Origin: Streptococcus parasanguinis | GTDB lineage: Bacteria > Bacillota > Bacilli > Lactobacillales > Streptococcaceae | Length of the DNA stretch: 64,000 bases | Direction: 5' to 3' | Assembly: GCF_001073155.1 (NCBI RefSeq) | Contig: NZ_JVEE01000035.1 | Span: 28,012 to 92,011 of the forward strand | Shown here: piece after piece, positions 1 to 6,504 of the stretch | How positions within the stretch are numbered: the stretch's first letter is position 1 | Layout of the letters: each line of letters opens with the position of its first letter | The notes under the pieces: generated by a model | Databases searched by the model: none | Told to the model about the DNA's origin: nothing | The model's input: the letters and a program-made list of their open reading frames with translations, nothing else | Program-made: the position numbers and the translations under genes

Positions 1-88
1 GTAGTAGAGCCCACTCAACCACTGCGTCTTGCTCGACAATCCAAAAATAATTGAGAGGCTAGGACTTGTGTCCCAGCCTCATTTTTTT
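1..88 (+). repeat. Triple-hairpin intergenic repeat, 3' part (copy 1)
   Basis: This is the right-hand half of a repeat seen complete at 6136-6318 and 43430-43609; the window edge cuts it. It holds the right arm of the middle hairpin (AGCCCACTCAAC) and the terminal hairpin GAGGCTAGGAC / GTCCCAGCCTC followed by seven T, which should act as a rho-independent terminator for whatever lies upstream of the window. No protein-coding content is credible here. Confidence 0.85.
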
Positions 89-194
89 ATCGATAATAGT
101 AATGGAAAAGACGTTTCTTGGAGACAGAAAAATGATAAATCATCAGATTTTAGTGCTAAATCATGTGAAAAAGAAGGAAGAAAAGATAAAAAAG

Positions 195-218
195 AAGCCT
201 GGCTTGACAGGCTTTCTT
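195..218 (+). terminator. Terminator-like hairpin overlapping the PAP2 promoter
   Basis: AAGCCTG / CAGGCTT form a 7-bp stem around a six-base loop, followed by a short pyrimidine run. The -35 box of the next promoter (TTGACA, 204-209) lies in the loop and right arm, so the two signals share DNA. The T-run is weak, so termination is uncertain. Confidence 0.35.
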
Positions 219-233
219 AGGATCGCGTATACT
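204..233 (+). promoter_or_regulatory. Promoter of PAP2 phosphatase gene
   Basis: TTGACA (204-209) and TATACT (228-233) are separated by 18 bp, close to the sigma-A consensus. The start codon at 272 follows with a ribosome binding site AGGAG at 260-264. Confidence 0.7.
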
Positions 234-271
234 AGTAGTACAAAAATGAGATGATAGACAGGAGTGCCAAC

Positions 272-787
272 ATGAAGCCCAATCTTCAAGATTATCCGAA
301 ATTTTATCGTTGGCTAACCCTGCCTTTTACGAGAAAGCCACATCGTGTGCAGGTCCTTCAAAGGACGAATCGGATCCTGACGTTCGCCATGCCAGGCATC
401 TACGGCCTGGTCTTTTGTTGGCTGTTTTTTAAGAAAACTTCAATGGGAGAAATCTGGCCTTTTATCTGGATCCCTTCTTCGGGTTTTGTCTTGTTTAGCC
501 TCTTTCGTCATTGGGTCAATGTTCCGAGACCTTATGAGAAATGGGAGATTCAACCCTTATTAGAAAAGAATTCATCCGGACATTCCTTTCCTAGCCGACA
601 TGTTTTTTCGGCCACCATTATCTCGATGTGTGTCTGCCAGTTGTCGCTTCCGCTAGGAATGTGCTCCATGCTCCTATCTCTTCTATTAGCCCTTGTCCGA
701 GTTCTTGGAGGAGTTCATTATCCCAAGGATGTCCTCGTCGCTTGGGGGCTAGGACTCGTCTGGGGAGGACTCTTTTTGCTGGCTTGA
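272..787 (+). CDS. PAP2-family membrane phosphatase
   Basis: A 171-residue integral membrane protein of the PAP2 (phosphatidic acid phosphatase type 2 / undecaprenyl-diphosphatase-like) superfamily, which removes phosphate from lipid phosphates or pyrophosphates at the membrane. The three superfamily motifs are in order: NVPRPYE near residue 85 (Arg-Pro of motif 1), PSRH near 107-110 in place of the usual PSGH, and RVLGGVHYPKD near 147-157 carrying the catalytic His and Asp. Hydrophobic helices lie before and between the motifs. An ATG at 251 is in frame, but the one at 272 has AGGAG eight bases upstream and is preferred. It stands alone with its own promoter. Substrate (C55-PP recycling versus phospholipid) cannot be told from sequence. 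Confidence 0.85.
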   Translation: MKPNLQDYPKFYRWLTLPFTRKPHRVQVLQRTNRILTFAMPGIYGLVFCWLFFKKTSMGEIWPFIWIPSSGFVLFSLFRHWVNVPRPYEKWEIQPLLEKNSSGHSFPSRHVFSATIISMCVCQLSLPLGMCSMLLSLLLALVRVLGGVHYPKDVLVAWGLGLVWGGLFLLA

Positions 788-813
788 ATGAACAAATTGC
801 TGAAAATTGACCT

Positions 814-842
814 TTGTCTAAGAGCGAGGGATAGTGTATACT
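814..842 (+). promoter_or_regulatory. Promoter of GNAT acetyltransferase gene
   Basis: TTGTCT (814-819), 17-bp spacer, TATACT (837-842). An AGGAG ribosome binding site follows before the ATG at 871. Confidence 0.6.
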
Positions 843-870
843 GGAAAGTGGACTTAGAATAGGAGAGAAG

Positions 871-1497
871 ATGAAGTACAGAAAAGCAGAAAAAGCAGAT
901 CTGGATCAGGTGGTTCGAGTAGCCAGTACAGCCTTTGAGGACTATCTATTTTTAAAAGTCATCAAGGATTTGGTGCGTGATCCCAAGCAGTATCCTGCCT
1001 TTGTTGAGGCAATGATGCGCATCCTGGTAAAGGTTTTTCTTAAGCACCATATTTGCCTTGTGGCAGAAAAAAATGATGAAATTTATGCAGTTGCCTTGTT
1101 GCAAAAGGGACCGATTCCTTTTCGGGCCTATCTCTTAAATGGGGGATTTGGTTTGCTCAAGTTTATTTCCTTGAAGAATATGTTGTCCTACTTTAAATTT
1201 ATGGAGGACACGGATAAGGAATTAGAGGAAAATGTAGATTTTGATTGGTATTTGATGCTTCTCGCAGTCGCACTTAAACACCAACGGCAGGGCTATGGCA
1301 GTCGCTTTATGACAGAAGGAATTGAGCCTTTCTTGGAAGAGATCCAAGGAAAAACACTAGCCTTTTATACCAATACCAAAGGAAATGTCTATTTTTACAC
1401 GAAAAATGGTTACAAGGAAGTCTATTCAAGTGAGATTAGTTTTAACCAAGTAGAGATGGGCAGTTGGTATTTTTTGAAGGAACTAAAAAAACACTAA
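871..1497 (+). CDS. GNAT-family N-acetyltransferase
   Basis: A 208-residue protein with the Gcn5-related N-acetyltransferase fold, which transfers an acetyl group from acetyl-CoA to an amine. The CoA-binding motif A is visible as VALKHQRQGYGSRFM around residues 138-152 (Q-x-x-G-x-G type), and the C-terminal segment FYTNTKGNVYFYTKNGYKEV is the usual GNAT strand-helix ending. The start is set by AGGAGAG just upstream. The substrate is not predictable. The gene ends inside the left arm of a terminator that an insertion sequence has split (1485-2960), so transcription now runs to the IS end, where another hairpin stands. Confidence 0.85.
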   Translation: MKYRKAEKADLDQVVRVASTAFEDYLFLKVIKDLVRDPKQYPAFVEAMMRILVKVFLKHHICLVAEKNDEIYAVALLQKGPIPFRAYLLNGGFGLLKFISLKNMLSYFKFMEDTDKELEENVDFDWYLMLLAVALKHQRQGYGSRFMTEGIEPFLEEIQGKTLAFYTNTKGNVYFYTKNGYKEVYSSEISFNQVEMGSWYFLKELKKH

Positions 1498-1510
1498 GGT
1501 TACTGAACTG

Positions 1511-1556
1511 CACCCCAAAAGTTAGACAGAAAAAAATCTAACTTTTGGGGTGTTTT
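1511..1556 (+). terminator. Hairpin at IS left end, terminator-like
   Basis: CACCCCAAAAGTTAGA (1511-1526) is followed ten bases later by its full complement TCTAACTTTTGGGGTG (1536-1551) and then TTTTT. The left terminal repeat is one arm. Such end-hairpins are known to shield transposase genes from outside transcription and translation; here it may also replace the terminator that the insertion disrupted. Confidence 0.65.
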
Positions 1557-1560
1557 TATT

Positions 1561-2079
1561 ATGAAATTAACTTATGAAGATAAAGTTCAGATCTATGAAC
1601 ATAAAAAACAAGGGCGAAGCTTCAAAGAGCTTTCAAATCAATTTGGGATAAACATTTCTAATCTTAAGTACATGATTAAATTGATTGATCGTTATGGAAT
1701 AGAAATCGTCAAAAAAGGAAAGAATTGTTACTATTCTCCCGAACTAAAACAAGAAATCATTGATAAAGTTCTGCTTGAAAGTCGTTCACAAATAAAGGTA
1801 TCTCTAGATTATGCTCTTCCAAGTGTTGGAATGTTGCATAATTGGATAGCACAATATAAGAAAAACGAGTATACTATTGTTGAGAAAACAAGAGGAAGGA
1901 TACCTAAAATGGGACGTAAGCCAAAGAAGAAACCCGAAGAGATGACAGAACTAGAACGTCTTCAAGCAGAAAATGAGTACTTGAGAGCGGAGAATGCGGT
2001 TCTAAAAAAGTTGAGAGAACTCCGATTGAGGGACGAAAAAGAGCAAGAAGAAAAACGGAAATTGTCCGAGGATTGGTAA
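1561..2079 (+). CDS. IS3-family transposase OrfA (helix-turn-helix protein)
   Basis: A 172-residue first ORF of the IS. The N-terminal half has two helix-turn-helix segments ([20 protein letters not shown] and a second one near residues 55-95), which bind the terminal repeats. The C-terminal third is a charged leucine-zipper-like coiled coil ([20 protein letters not shown]) used for multimerisation. In IS3 elements the active transposase is an OrfAB fusion made by programmed -1 frameshifting. The orfB frame here is -1 relative to orfA and overlaps its last codons, in an A-rich stretch (2030-2060) fit for slippage. OrfA itself looks intact. Confidence 0.85.
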   Translation: MKLTYEDKVQIYEHKKQGRSFKELSNQFGINISNLKYMIKLIDRYGIEIVKKGKNCYYSPELKQEIIDKVLLESRSQIKVSLDYALPSVGMLHNWIAQYKKNEYTIVEKTRGRIPKMGRKPKKKPEEMTELERLQAENEYLRAENAVLKKLRELRLRDEKEQEEKRKLSEDW

Positions 2080-2908
2080 CAGAGTTTGCTTTAGAGATTC
2101 TTCTAAAGATTATTAAGCTTGCCCGTTCAACTTATTATTATCATTTAAAACAGCTCGATCAAAGCGATAAGGATTATGATGTTAAAGTTGAAATTCAATC
2201 TATTTTTACTGAGCATAAAGGGAATTACGGCTATCGTCGAATGACTCTTGAATTGAGGAATCGTGGTTTTGTAGTGAATCATAAGAAGGTCCAACGTCTG
2301 ATGAAGGTCCTTGGTTTAAGTGCTCGTATTCGTCGTAAACGGAAGTATTCTTCATACCAAGGAGAGATTGGTAAGAAAGCAGATAATCTTATTCAACGCC
2401 AATTTGAAGCAACCAAGCCAATGGAAAAGTGCTACACAGATGTGACCGAGTTTGCCATTCCAGCAAGCAATCAAAAACTTTATTTATCGCCAGTTTTAGA
2501 TGGTTTTAATAGCGAAATTATCGCCTATAATCTTTCGACTTCACCGAATTTAGAACAAGTGAAAGCTATGTTAGACCAGGCCTTTACTGAGAATCATTAC
2601 ACAAATACAATTCTTCATAGTGATCAAGGATGGCAGTATCAACACCAGTATTATCATCGTTTTTTAGAGGATAAAGGAATTCAACCGTCCATGTCACGTA
2701 AAGGAAACAGCCCAGACAACGGCATGATGGAATCCTTCTTTGTCATTTTGAATCGGAAATGTTTTATGGTTACGAGAATACATTTAAGTCACTTAACCAA
2801 TTGGAACAAGCTATTGTAAACTATATTGACTATTACAACAACAAACGAATTAAGGTAAAACTAAAAGGACTTAGTCCTGTGCAATACAGGACTAAATCCT
2901 TAACTTAA
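2073..2908 (+). pseudogene. IS3-family transposase OrfB, frameshifted
   Basis: The catalytic ORF of the IS. The integrase core shows all three acidic residues: Asp in CYTDVTEF, Asp in LHSDQGWQYQ and Glu in PDNGMMESFF. Just after that Glu the frame breaks near 2750-2753, where TTGAATCGG stands for the expected TTGAAATCGG. One lost A sends translation into a wrong frame that stops at 2819. The correct C-terminal ending (MFYGYENTFKSLNQLEQA ... LKGLSPVQYRTKSLT) is readable in the next frame up to the stop at 2906-2908. The reading frame opens with no ATG of its own, as expected for an ORF entered by frameshifting from orfA. About 50 C-terminal residues are lost, so activity is unlikely. Confidence 0.82.
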
Positions 2909-2958
2909 ATTATTTGTCTAACTTTTTGGGGTCAGTACATACAACCTTAGTGTTTTTT

Positions 2959-4098
2959 TTATTGTAGCTGTGAATCTGCTTGAACACCGAATTTTTCAAA
3001 GAAAGCAGTTCGTTCTTCTATGATAGCGTCAGTCGGATGTTTGATATTCAGTAAAAGATCGACAAGGTCTGGTGTGACTTCACGGAGCAGTTGCCCTAAA
3101 GACCATATAGCCGTTGCAATATGGATCTGATTTTGTGAAGTCTCGATGATGTTCAGGAGCTTAGGGATGGCCGAGCGGTCATTGGCATTGGCTAATGCAA
3201 TGATGGCATTGCGCTGGAGGATATTCTTGCCTCGCCAACTTCCAGCAACGTTCCCGAATTTTTCCTTAAATTGACCGTTGGACAGTTCGATAAAGGGAAT
3301 CAACTCTGGATGAGCCAGATCAGGATCGATTTCTGTTGCCAAGGGATTATCCAGCCCTTTGTTATAAGGGCAGCTAATCTGACAGATGTCACATCCATAG
3401 ATGACCGTTTTAATTTTCTTGCGAAATTCTAGGTCCATCATGCCCTTATCTTGGGTTTGGAAGGACAAACAGCGTTTGGCATTCATAGAGCCGTCCCCGA
3501 TTAAACAGGAGGTTGGGCAAGCATCTAAACAACGTCGACAGTCTCCACAACCATAGTCGACTGGCTGATCTGGTTCGATTTCGAGATTGGTAATCAATTC
3601 TCCCAGAAACATGTAAGAACCGTATTCTTTTGAAATGACCAAGCCATTTTTTCCGATAAAGCCAATCCCTGCTCGTTGGGCGACGGCCGTATCTACTAGT
3701 GCTCCAGTATCGACCATGCCCTTGTATTCAAAATCTTGCGTCATTTCTTCAATCCCAGCAGCTAAGCGGTTGAGCTTGTCTTGAAGGACATAATGGTAGT
3801 CTAACCCCCAGCTGTTGGGAGTGAATTTTCCTCTTTTATAGGCTGTTTTTTGAGGTTGTTGCTTGAGTTTGTGGGGGTAGGCGACAGCGATTGAGATGAT
3901 GGTCTTGGCGGAGGAGAGACTTAATTTGGGGTGGATGCGCTCTTCAATATTCTTATGCTCGAATCCAGAATTCCGTCCTTCCTCAACGGCCAAGCGGAGC
4001 GATTTTTCCAAATAAGCGAAGTCATCAGCAGTTGTAAATCCAATTTTTGAAATCCCAATAGAATGCGCCAGTTGGATAATGTTTTCTTTTAGTGTCAT
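2959..4098 (-). CDS. queG: Epoxyqueuosine reductase QueG
   Basis: The last enzyme of queuosine biosynthesis: it reduces epoxyqueuosine to queuosine in the wobble position of GUN tRNAs, using a cobalamin and two 4Fe-4S clusters. Two ferredoxin-type cysteine motifs are present, CRRCLDACP and CDICQISCPYNKG, and the C-terminal ~90 residues form a short HEAT-like helical region. From the ATG at 4098 (MTLKENIIQLAHS) the protein has 379 residues, the family length. Longer in-frame starts would add residues with no similarity to the family. The ribosome binding site is odd: AAAGGG directly abuts the ATG, and a TATAAT hexamer lies just 8-13 bases upstream (4106-4111). Confidence 0.88.
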   Translation of the reverse strand: MTLKENIIQLAHSIGISKIGFTTADDFAYLEKSLRLAVEEGRNSGFEHKNIEERIHPKLSLSSAKTIISIAVAYPHKLKQQPQKTAYKRGKFTPNSWGLDYHYVLQDKLNRLAAGIEEMTQDFEYKGMVDTGALVDTAVAQRAGIGFIGKNGLVISKEYGSYMFLGELITNLEIEPDQPVDYGCGDCRRCLDACPTSCLIGDGSMNAKRCLSFQTQDKGMMDLEFRKKIKTVIYGCDICQISCPYNKGLDNPLATEIDPDLAHPELIPFIELSNGQFKEKFGNVAGSWRGKNILQRNAIIALANANDRSAIPKLLNIIETSQNQIHIATAIWSLGQLLREVTPDLVDLLLNIKHPTDAIIEERTAFFEKFGVQADSQLQ

Positions 4099-4157
4099 CC
4101 CTTTCATTATACACAAAAATAAAGTTTCTGGCGAGAGAGGAAAATGATAGAAAGGGC

Positions 4158-4186
4158 TTTCAAAAATTTTCTTTTTTTTGTATAAT
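4158..4186 (+). promoter_or_regulatory. Promoter of manA
   Basis: TATAAT (4181-4186) with a weak -35 TTTCAA (4158-4163) at 17 bp. The leader is short and carries GAGGAGG just before the ATG at 4214. It is divergent from queG. Confidence 0.55.
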
Positions 4187-4213
4187 AGAAACATGAAATG
4201 CGAGGAGGATATT

Positions 4214-5158
4214 ATGGGACAACCATTATTTTTACATTCAGTCATGCAGGAAAAAATTTGGGGAGGAACTCGTCTGAAAGAAGAATTTGGTTACGAAATT
4301 CCGAGCGACCATGTCGGTGAATTTTGGGCGATTTCAGCCCATCCACATGGAGTTTCTAAAGTAGCCAATGGTCCATACGAAGGAATGGGATTGGATCAGC
4401 TCTATCAAGAGCATCGGGAATTATTTGGTAATCGTAAAGAGCCTGTCTTTCCTTTATTAACAAAGATTTTGGATGCCAACGATTGGCTCAGTGTACAGGT
4501 GCACCCAGATGATACCTATGCAATGGAACATGAAGGAGAACTTGGAAAAACTGAGTGTTGGTATGTGATTGCGGCTGATGAAGGATCTGAGATTATCTAT
4601 GGACACAATGCCAAGTCAAAAGAAGAACTCCGCCAGCAAATTGAGGATAAGAACTGGGATGCCTTGCTGACAAAGGTTCCTGTCAAGGCTGGAGATTTCT
4701 TCTATGTGCCAAGCGGGACCATGCACGCCATTGGTTCTGGAATTTTGATTCTTGAAACCCAACAGTCGAGTGACACCACCTACCGGGTTTATGATTTTGA
4801 CCGCAAGGATGCTCAAGGAAACTTGCGGGAACTTCACTTGGAAAAATCAATTGATGTGTTGAATATTGGGGAGCCTGCCAATAGCCATCCAGATACAGTT
4901 GTGATCGATGATCTTCGAATGACCACCTTGGTTGCCAGTGATTTCTTCACCGTTTATAAGTGGGAACTGACTGGAAAAGCTGATTTTGAAAAGACCGCTG
5001 ATTACAGCTTATTGAGCGTCTTAGCTGGAGAAGGAAAAGTGACGGTCGATGGAAAGGATTATCCTATTCAAAAAGGAAGTCACTTTATCTTACCGAGTGA
5101 TGTTGAATCTTGGACTTTGGAAGGGCAAGGTTTAGAATTAATCGTAAGTCATCCATAA
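4214..5158 (+). CDS. manA: Mannose-6-phosphate isomerase, class I
   Basis: Interconverts mannose 6-phosphate and fructose 6-phosphate in the cytosol, linking PTS-imported mannose to glycolysis and GDP-mannose supply. The 314-residue protein is a zinc-dependent cupin. The metal and active-site segments visible are SVQVHPDD, GKTECWYVI, PSGTMHAIGSG and TTYRVYDFDRKD, all typical of the short Firmicute ManA. An ATG 12 codons earlier lies inside the promoter leader; the start at 4214 follows GAGGAGG and gives the family length. It is monocistronic, with a terminator right after it. Confidence 0.92.
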   Translation: MGQPLFLHSVMQEKIWGGTRLKEEFGYEIPSDHVGEFWAISAHPHGVSKVANGPYEGMGLDQLYQEHRELFGNRKEPVFPLLTKILDANDWLSVQVHPDDTYAMEHEGELGKTECWYVIAADEGSEIIYGHNAKSKEELRQQIEDKNWDALLTKVPVKAGDFFYVPSGTMHAIGSGILILETQQSSDTTYRVYDFDRKDAQGNLRELHLEKSIDVLNIGEPANSHPDTVVIDDLRMTTLVASDFFTVYKWELTGKADFEKTADYSLLSVLAGEGKVTVDGKDYPIQKGSHFILPSDVESWTLEGQGLELIVSHP

Positions 5159-5162
5159 AAAA

Positions 5163-5208
5163 GAAGGGGTTTGAGTTAAAAGCTGTGAAACAACTCAAGC
5201 CTTTTTTA
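5163..5208 (+). terminator. Terminator of manA
   Basis: AAGGGGTTTGAGTT pairs, with one bulge, with AACTCAAGCCTT, followed by a T-run. Confidence 0.7.
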
Positions 5209-5234
5209 TCTGAAAACAATTTTTATGTTAAGTA

Positions 5235-5265
5235 TTGACTCTGACCTAAGGGGAGGGGTTATACT
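5235..5265 (+). promoter_or_regulatory. MerR-type promoter with 19-bp spacer
   Basis: TTGACT (5235-5240) and TATACT (5260-5265) are 19 bp apart, too far for normal RNA polymerase but the hallmark of promoters that MerR regulators untwist. The spacer CTGACCTAAGGGGAGGGGT has the imperfect ACCT...GGGT dyad and G-rich core of drug-responsive MerR operators. It most likely drives the MerR gene at 5392 and is its own target. Confidence 0.65.
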
Positions 5266-5274
5266 ATCCTTGTA

Positions 5275-5379
5275 ATACTCTTCGAAAATCAAATTCAAAC
5301 CACGTCAGCGTCGCCTTACCGTACTCAAGTACAGCCTGCGGCTAGCTTCCTAGTTTGCTCTTTGATTTTCATTGAGTAC
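5275..5379 (+). repeat. BOX repeat element (boxA + boxC, no boxB)
   Basis: The segment holds CGTCAGCGTCGCCTTACCGTA, nearly the target of the standard BOX-PCR primer, and ends with boxC-like CTGCGGCTAGCTTCCTAG and TTTGATTTTCATTGAGTA. The ends ACTCTTCGAAAATCAAA and TTTGATTTTCATTGAGT are inverted, so the transcript folds into a long stem. At ~105 bp it has no room for boxB units. It lies between the MerR promoter and the gene, so it is transcribed as 5' leader; its last bases abut the AGGAGG ribosome binding site at 5381-5386. Confidence 0.88.
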
Positions 5380-5391
5380 AAGGAGGAAATC

Positions 5392-6132
5392 ATGTACCAT
5401 ATCAAAGAAGCTGCAGAGCTGTCGGGTGTCTCTGTCAAGACCTTGCACCACTATGACAAGATAGGACTTCTCGTCCCTGTGAAATCTGAAAATGGCTATC
5501 GGACATACAGTCAAGAAGATTTAGAACGATTACAGGTGATTCTCTACTACAAGTATCTAGGGTTTTCCTTAGACCAAATAGCAGAACTCTTAGCCCAAGA
5601 AAAATCTAACTTATTGCCCCATTTGACCAAACAGTTGGACTATTTGACTCAAGAAAGACAACGTCTGGATACCTTGATTTCTACCTTGCAAAAAACCATT
5701 CAAGAACAAAAAGGAGAAAGAAAAATGACCATTGAGGAAAAATTTACTGGATTTAGCTACCAAGATACTCAAAAATACCAGCAAGAGGCGGTAGATAAGT
5801 ACGGTCAAGAAGTCATGGACCAAGCGCTTGAACGTCAAAAAGGTCGAGAAGAGGAGGCGACAAGAGCCTTTAATCAAGTCTTCCAAGTCTTGGCGAAAAA
5901 CCTCCAAGCTGGTTTGCCGGTAACAGCATCGGAAAACCAAGAAGAAGCCGCCAAACTTTTAGACGCGATTCGAACGTATGGATTTGACTGCTCTATAGAG
6001 GTTTTTGGCCATATCGGCAAAGGCTATGTCTATAACCCAGAATTCAAGGAAAACATCGACAAGTTTGGAGCTGGCACAGCCCAGTACACTTCGGATGTCA
6101 TTGCCCACTATGTGGCACATCAACCCAAATAA
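5392..6132 (+). CDS. MerR-family regulator with TipAS ligand domain
   Basis: A 246-residue transcription factor. Residues 1-70 are a MerR winged helix-turn-helix (YHIKEAAELSGVSVKTLHHY...KIGLLVP), then a coiled-coil dimerisation helix to about residue 110, then a TipAS-type antibiotic-recognition domain (from about EEKFTGFSYQDTQKY to the end). Proteins of this design (TipAL, Mta, SkgA) sense amphipathic antibiotics or drugs and activate promoters with a 19-bp spacer; one stands directly upstream. The start at 5392 follows AAGGAGG; an earlier in-frame ATG lies within the BOX element. No efflux gene is next to it, so targets other than itself are unknown. Confidence 0.85.
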   Translation: MYHIKEAAELSGVSVKTLHHYDKIGLLVPVKSENGYRTYSQEDLERLQVILYYKYLGFSLDQIAELLAQEKSNLLPHLTKQLDYLTQERQRLDTLISTLQKTIQEQKGERKMTIEEKFTGFSYQDTQKYQQEAVDKYGQEVMDQALERQKGREEEATRAFNQVFQVLAKNLQAGLPVTASENQEEAAKLLDAIRTYGFDCSIEVFGHIGKGYVYNPEFKENIDKFGAGTAQYTSDVIAHYVAHQPK

Positions 6133-6135
6133 AAA

Positions 6136-6318
6136 AGTGAGTGGGACAGAAATCGGTAATTCGTTAGAATTCGATTTCGTCGTCCCACCTCCGTACAGTT
6201 GAGTAGGGCTGTAAAAGCTGATAAAATCAGCGTAGTAGAGCCCACTCAACCATTGCGTCTTGCTCGACAATCCAAAAATAATTGAGAGGCTAGGATTTTT
6301 GTCCTAGCCTCGTTTTTT
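6136..6318 (+). repeat. Triple-hairpin intergenic repeat (copy 2, complete)
   Basis: A ~183-bp unit almost identical to 43430-43609. Three hairpins follow one another: GTGGGAC...GTCCCAC with inner ATCG/CGAT and AATTC/GAATT pairs; GTTGAGTAGGGCT...AGAGCCCACTCAAC with inner CTGAT/ATCAG; and GAGGCTAGGAT/GTCCTAGCCTC plus a T-run, a terminator. It follows the MerR gene and probably ends its transcript. With the regulatory region of the next gene it fills the 372-bp gap before 6505. Confidence 0.88.
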
Positions 6319-6409
6319 GCTTGGATCAATTTGAAAAGAAGCTGACCGATCTAAGAGAGCTTGAATGAATGAACACAATGAAAGCTTTATGAAAATTTCA
6401 CAATTTTAG

Positions 6410-6438
6410 TTGACAGTCTTGAAAAAAAAGAGTAGAAT
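6410..6438 (+). promoter_or_regulatory. Promoter of kimA-like K+ importer
   Basis: TTGACA (6410-6415), 17-bp spacer, TAGAAT (6433-6438): a near-consensus sigma-A promoter giving a leader of about 60 nt. Confidence 0.75.
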
Positions 6439-6457
6439 AACCCCTGTTTTATGAAAA

Positions 6458-6491
6458 GAGGCAGGGAATTCCCGGCCTCATGAACTTTTTT
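6458..6491 (+). promoter_or_regulatory. Leader hairpin with T-run before kimA (possible attenuator)
   Basis: GAGGC-A-GGGAATTCCC-G-GCCTC (6458-6479) can fold into a stem broken by one A/G mismatch, and six T follow at 6486-6491, directly before the AAGGAG ribosome binding site (6493-6498). It lies between promoter and gene, so it could terminate or sequester. I do not recognise a known riboswitch around it. Confidence 0.45.
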
Positions 6492-6504
6492 CAAGGAGTT
6501 TTTT

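Larger units (their letters stand above)
1504..2939 (+). mobile_element. IS3-family (IS150-group-like) insertion sequence
   Basis: A 1436-bp element with imperfect 25-bp terminal inverted repeats. The left end starts TGAACTGCACCCC, the right end (reversed) starts TGTACTGACCCC, and both run into AAAAGTTAGACA, with 21 of 25 positions equal. A 3-bp target duplication TAC flanks it (1501-1503 and 2940-2942), as is usual for this group. It carries overlapping orfA and orfB in the 0/-1 arrangement, but orfB has a frameshift, so this copy probably cannot move unaided. The exact named IS was not identified. Confidence 0.88.
1485..2960. terminator. Bidirectional terminator split by an IS in its loop
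   Basis: The left arm AAAAAACACTAAGGTT (ending at 1501) and the right arm AACCTTAGTGTTTTTT (from 2943) are complementary. Without the 1436-bp IS and one copy of TAC they would sit a few bases apart as a strong two-way terminator between the convergent acetyltransferase gene and queG, whose stop codon lies in the right arm. The arms are now about 1.4 kb apart. Confidence 0.8.

Noticed and set aside
29-254. Two overlapping short ORFs at the window start
   Set aside because: They run through repeat and terminator sequence and have no ribosome binding site or recognisable protein.
4099-4245. N-terminal extension of queG by up to 49 codons
   Set aside because: It covers the promoter region of manA and resembles no family sequence.
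5959-6270. Minus-strand ORF of 103 codons, with a near-identical match at 43322-43564
   Set aside because: Its conserved part lies wholly inside the triple-hairpin repeat, it has no ribosome binding site, and it overlaps real genes on the other strand. The similarity is due to the repeat.
6380-6504. Cyclic di-AMP (ydaO-type) riboswitch before kimA
   Set aside because: The leader is only ~60 nt and lacks the conserved blocks of that class; just a simple hairpin is seen.
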